Part shown: piece by piece, positions 60,927 to 64,000 of the stretch
Numbering within the stretch: position 1 is the first letter of the stretch
Layout of the letters: every line of letters starts with the position of its first letter
Assembly (NCBI GenBank): GCA_977017575.1
Contig: CDRNVI010000051.1
Span: 186,001-250,000, forward strand
DNA from: Paramoeba atlantica
Taxonomy: Eukaryota > Discosea
Direction: 5' to 3'
Length of the DNA stretch: 64,000 nucleotides
The notes under the pieces: model-generated
Databases searched by the model: none
Seen by the model: the letters and a program-made list of their open reading frames with translations, nothing else
Told to the model about the DNA's origin: nothing
Program-made: the position numbers and the translations under genes

Positions 60927-61769
60927 CTATATTTTGACACACGCTGGAATTGATGTTGATTGCACATCCAAAAAATATATATTTCCACTTAAATCCAAAT
61001 TATGCATAGTTGAAGGCAATGCGTCAAGCAATACTTTTCCCGTAAATGCGTTGTCGCCCAGGGCGAGCGTACGTAATTTGCTAGGAAGTTTGCGAAGCTC
61101 CAACTCACCATCAAGCTTGTTCTTCGACAAGGATAATATATCAAGTTGATTCGGAAGATTTGTTAAGTCGACGTTCCCTACGAATTGATTTCCTTGAAGA
61201 TAGAGCTTGATAAGTCCTTCTGGGAGTATCGTCAAAACAACATTTCCTGAAAAACAATTACGGGGCAAAGACAACGCTTTTAACGAAGGAGGAAGTGAGG
61301 TAAGATCAAGTTCACCGGAAAATCTCGTAGCTGCTGACCAAAGTTCCTGAAACACAAGTGGTAAGCAGCCGGTATCAAAGGCTCCGTAAAAGGAGTTGTA
61401 TTGGATGTTTAAATAGGTGAGCTTAGGAGGAAGTGCAGAAACCTGAAAACGTCCACCAAGTTCATTATCTCCCACACGAAGATCGCAAACAGTATGGGGT
61501 ACGCTACTCCAAGAGAGATTACCCTTCAGTGCTCTATTCAGCCAATTGATAGTAAGAACTTCATCATCTGAATTACAAGCGACACCCACCCATAAGCATG
61601 GTTGTGTTTCCTTCTTGGTAATCACTGACTTTGCCTCCAGATTCTTAATAAATTGTGCCATTTGCATGTCTTGTGAAAGGATGGCTCCTCGTACTTTGCC
61701 CAGACGGGTTGCAGTCTGGGATGAATCCGCAAGTGCAGATCTTCTGAGAAATTGACAAAGAAATGTCAT
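60927..61769 (-). CDS. LRR protein, family member 7 (280 aa)
   Basis: Closest to the gene at 14791-15696. A short head (MTFLCQFLRRSALADSS) precedes the family signature RLGKVRGAILSQDMQMAQFI. The cap is PCLWVGVACNSDDE. About eight LRR units follow (for example FSGELDLTSLPPSLKALSLP, LDGELELRKLPSKLRTLALG), ending P-A-C-V-K-I. It lacks the long hydrophobic start of its paralogue. The hydrophobic MTFLCQFL could be a weak signal. The frame is intact. Confidence 0.8.
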   Translation of the reverse strand: MTFLCQFLRRSALADSSQTATRLGKVRGAILSQDMQMAQFIKNLEAKSVITKKETQPCLWVGVACNSDDEVLTINWLNRALKGNLSWSSVPHTVCDLRVGDNELGGRFQVSALPPKLTYLNIQYNSFYGAFDTGCLPLVFQELWSAATRFSGELDLTSLPPSLKALSLPRNCFSGNVVLTILPEGLIKLYLQGNQFVGNVDLTNLPNQLDILSLSKNKLDGELELRKLPSKLRTLALGDNAFTGKVLLDALPSTMHNLDLSGNIYFLDVQSTSIPACVKI

Positions 61770-61894
61770 GTAATAAACAGAAATACAAGTGTCGTACAGG
61801 TAGAGTAATCACTACAGTTTCTTTAACTTCTAAATTCGGAAAATACGGTAAAGAAATACTATCCTCCCTATTGATGGTCCAAAACTGAAAAGAA

Positions 61895-61965
61895 AGTGAA
61901 AAAAAAGGGGGGTCCAGGGTGAGTCCAGGGGGGTCCAGAGGGGGGGGGGCAGGGGGGGGTACCGC
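61895..61965. repeat. G-rich GGGGTCCAGGG repeats
   Basis: Several GGGGTCCAGG(G) units lead into runs of eight to nine G. The plus strand has well over four G-runs within 70 bp, enough for a G-quadruplex. Confidence 0.6.
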
Positions 61966-62509
61966 ACGAATGGTTTTTTGAAACAATTATTTTTCGAACA
62001 AAACCCTCAGAAGCGGTAGCCGGCGTCTTGGCGCACATTTTCCACCCCCCTACCCGGGGTTGACCCGCCAGCTTATCCGCAGGACAGGTCCGCCCAGTTC
62101 GGATTTTTTCGGAAAAAAAATCGAAAAAAATTTCTCTTGGCGAAAAAAATGGAAAAGATATGTTTTCCAAAATTGTTTCCCCTAATGTATTTTGATAGTT
62201 TAGGACCCTTACTACCTTCGAGCCGTGGTATTTTTTGACTGAAAAAGGTGAAAAAGTATTTTTCGGGCCCCAAGGGGGCTTTTTGTGTCGAAAGAATGGG
62301 GTGTTTGGAGTCGTACCCAATACGTTTGGTAGGCTTTCATTCATTCCTACGAGTGATTTCCCACGCGCAGGTGTCAGATTTAGTGCACTGAGAGCAAAAA
62401 TCACCCCACTTTTACCCTAAAATAGGCTACTTTTGGCTACCTTCTGGCTAGTATAATCTTTCCGTTTTCTTCAGCTTTCCAGGCCAAATTTTCTTTTTTT
62501 TGGGGGCTC

Positions 62510-62585
62510 TTCGGTAAACGCGGTGGTAATTTTCAACGCGAAGCGCGCAGAGTGAGTGACTTCTAAGTTGAAAATAATATTTTTC
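62510..62585. repeat. Fold-back repeat family F, copy 2 (one arm)
   Basis: GGCTCTTCGGTAAACGCGG, then TTTTCAACGCGAAGCGCGCA and GTGACTTCTAAGTTGAAAA match copies 1 and 3. The distal arm is missing, so the fold-back cannot form. Confidence 0.7.
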
Positions 62586-62767
62586 CAAAATCGACTCCTA
62601 AAACGCATTTTAAGATTTTTGGACCTCAGCTACCATTCTACGACATTTTTTTCGACAGATTCGCCTCCTGCCCCTACTGCCAAGGCATCAAAAACGGCCC
62701 AAATTCGGGTTGAAATTTCGCAATTTGCACTGAAAAATCCAGTTTTTTAACCCAAAAAATAGCTTAC

Positions 62768-62927
62768 TCATGATCGTTTCGCGATTATCCGTTTTTAGGC
62801 TCTTCATTAAACGCGGAGGTAGTTTTCAACGCGAAGCGCGCAGCAGTGGTGACTTCTAAGTTGAAAACAACCACCGCGTTTAATGAAGTCTAAAAACGAA
62901 AAATCGCGAAATGGTCATGAATAATCT
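62768..62927. repeat. Fold-back repeat family F, copy 3 (extended hairpin)
   Basis: The core (AACGCGAAGCGCGCAGCAG) is flanked by AGGCTCTTCATTAAACGCGG and CCGCGTTTAATGAAGTCT. Outside these, TCATGATCGTTTCGCGATTA and its near inverse AATCGCGAAATGGTCATGA extend the stem to about 65 bp per arm. Confidence 0.8.
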
Positions 62928-63057
62928 ATTTTTTTGGGGGAATAACCTCGATTTTCTGGCAAAAAATGCAAAATTTTTGCGGGGGATACTACTCTCTCGC
63001 TACCGTAGGTTCATTCGTCGTGCCCGATTTGTGGCGCGATTTCGTGTCCGATATACA

Positions 63058-63105
63058 TGAGGGGCTGCGGGTGTGCATCACCGAACCCGCACCGAACCGG
63101 CCCTT
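63058..63105. repeat. GGGGCTGCGGGT repeat, partial copy
   Basis: GAGGGGCTGCGGGTGTGCAT begins like the 18.1 and 39.2 kb copies but continues into CACCGAACCCGCACCGAACC without the GATCTCGCG block. Confidence 0.5.
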
Positions 63106-63345
63106 TGCATTTGAGGTCGAATGAGGTCTATTTTAGCCCAAATAAATGGATTGGACACGTATAAAGTAGCTTAAAGTGTAGTTTTTTTAGTTTGTTACCG
63201 TACATAGCCGCCTTACTGTGAAAATATGGTGTACGCTGTATACGGTGCTGTATACGAACGGTGTATGCATTACACAAATCAAATGTACAATTAATAAACC
63301 CTCCACAATACATGCATAATTATTTTACATTATCCTCCTTTTTAT

Positions 63346-63950
63346 ATGATGAGCCCTGTTGAGAGCTACGAAAATTTCACTTCACGTATGAAGGTCACAT
63401 CTGCGAGGGATGACGTATACGACGTCATTGTCGCATCGCTTATGCGCACCTTCACGAAGCGCAAAACTCCTTTCGCCCTCCAGCGTTCGTTATCACTGAG
63501 GAGGAGTTGGGAGCCAAGGAGGAATAATGCATGAGGCGCGTATCGCGCACGATGGACAGCTACTTACATGCCACACGCTCTGTGTGTGGCGTGGAGGTTA
63601 GCTCCCAAGTGCTGCAGCGTGTCATCTTCCATCTTGTGGAGCGCCGAGGACACCTTCTCTTGGATTGTCTGCCACGAGGGGTCTACTTCCTTGCAGAGGC
63701 GACGCGTGATCTGGAAGCTTTCTTGGAACAGAACCCTCTCTACGCCATTCCTCATGAAGGAGCTGTGGGGGAGTTCGTGGAGAACGTGTGGCTTTCTGTT
63801 TCAGGAAAGCGTTCCAGATCATGCACTCTGTGGCGCAAACGGAAGAGTGGCCAGCGTAAAGAAAACTTAGCAGAGGAATCCCTTTCTTCTACGGTGATCT
63901 CTTCACCCAACTTGCGCACTCAACCTTCCTCGCTCCCTCAACCTTGGTGA
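63346..63950 (+). pseudogene. Unknown repeated protein family, copy 2
   Basis: The region reads FVITEEELGAKEE, then TAA (63525-63527), then in the same frame MRRVSRTMDSYLHATRSVCG, VEVSSQVLQRVIFHLVERRG, HLLLDCLPRGVYFLAEATRD. It is homologous to 23828-24214. An upstream frame (63346-63534, MMSPVESYENFTSRM, VIVASLMRTFTKRKTPF) probably belongs to the same gene by frameshift. The tail is basic (KRSRSCTLWRKRKSGQRKEN). The window ends shortly after. No known family is recognised. Confidence 0.5.
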
Positions 63951-64000
63951 AGCCTCTTTGAAGCCACATTCCTCTCGCGTGATGCGCATTCCTTCCCTTT

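Overview
The window looks like nuclear DNA from a euglenozoan flagellate, kinetoplastid- or diplonemid-like. I infer this from four things. (1) All recognisable host genes lie on the minus strand and none needs an intron, as in polycistronic kinetoplastid gene arrays. (2) The phosphoglycerate kinase has a long PAS-like N-terminal extension and ends in the PTS1-type tripeptide AKL, as expected of a glycosomal enzyme. (3) There is a VP39-type cap 2'-O-methyltransferase, the class kinetoplastids use to build cap 4. (4) Three dispersed repeats begin with a sequence close to the 3' half of the euglenozoan spliced leader. No species assignment is possible from the sequence alone.

Layout. 0-10 kb is a graveyard of mobile elements: a tyrosine-recombinase remnant, a non-LTR retrotransposon remnant with a restriction-like endonuclease tail, a TA-flanked pogo-type element and an intact Tc1/mariner element. 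11-20 kb is a cluster of small leucine-rich-repeat (LRR) genes and pseudogenes, all minus, with an rRNA-like block near 18.5 kb. PGK is at 21.1-23.0 kb. 23-34 kb is again mobile DNA: reverse transcriptase, mariner and two pogo-type remnants, a fold-back element, and a complete hAT element with an 8-bp target duplication. 34-40 kb holds an LRR gene, the cap methyltransferase, a retrotransposon remnant and a two-TM membrane protein. 40-47 kb holds two truncated IS30-type transposase copies, LINE remnants, an LRR gene and a Tc1-type element. 47-61 kb is the most host-like part: a three-BRCT protein, a hypothetical protein with a presequence-like N-terminus, a Jac1/HscB-type J-protein whose J domain is interrupted by a glutamine minisatellite, and a 963-residue protein with the architecture of SYCP2/KKT17-KKT18 axis-kinetochore proteins. 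61-64 kb holds an LRR gene followed by repeats.

The host genes do not form one pathway. They read as a directional gene array (glycosomal glycolysis, mRNA capping, Fe-S cluster assembly, DNA repair or checkpoint, chromosome axis or kinetochore) interrupted by LRR paralogues and transposons of at least six superfamilies. Most elements carry one or more stops or frameshifts. The 7.4-9.0 kb mariner is the only one that looks intact.

Most striking: the spliced-leader-like repeat family, bacterial-type IS30 transposase in a eukaryotic context, and a set of short perfect odd-length palindromes inside transposon reading frames.
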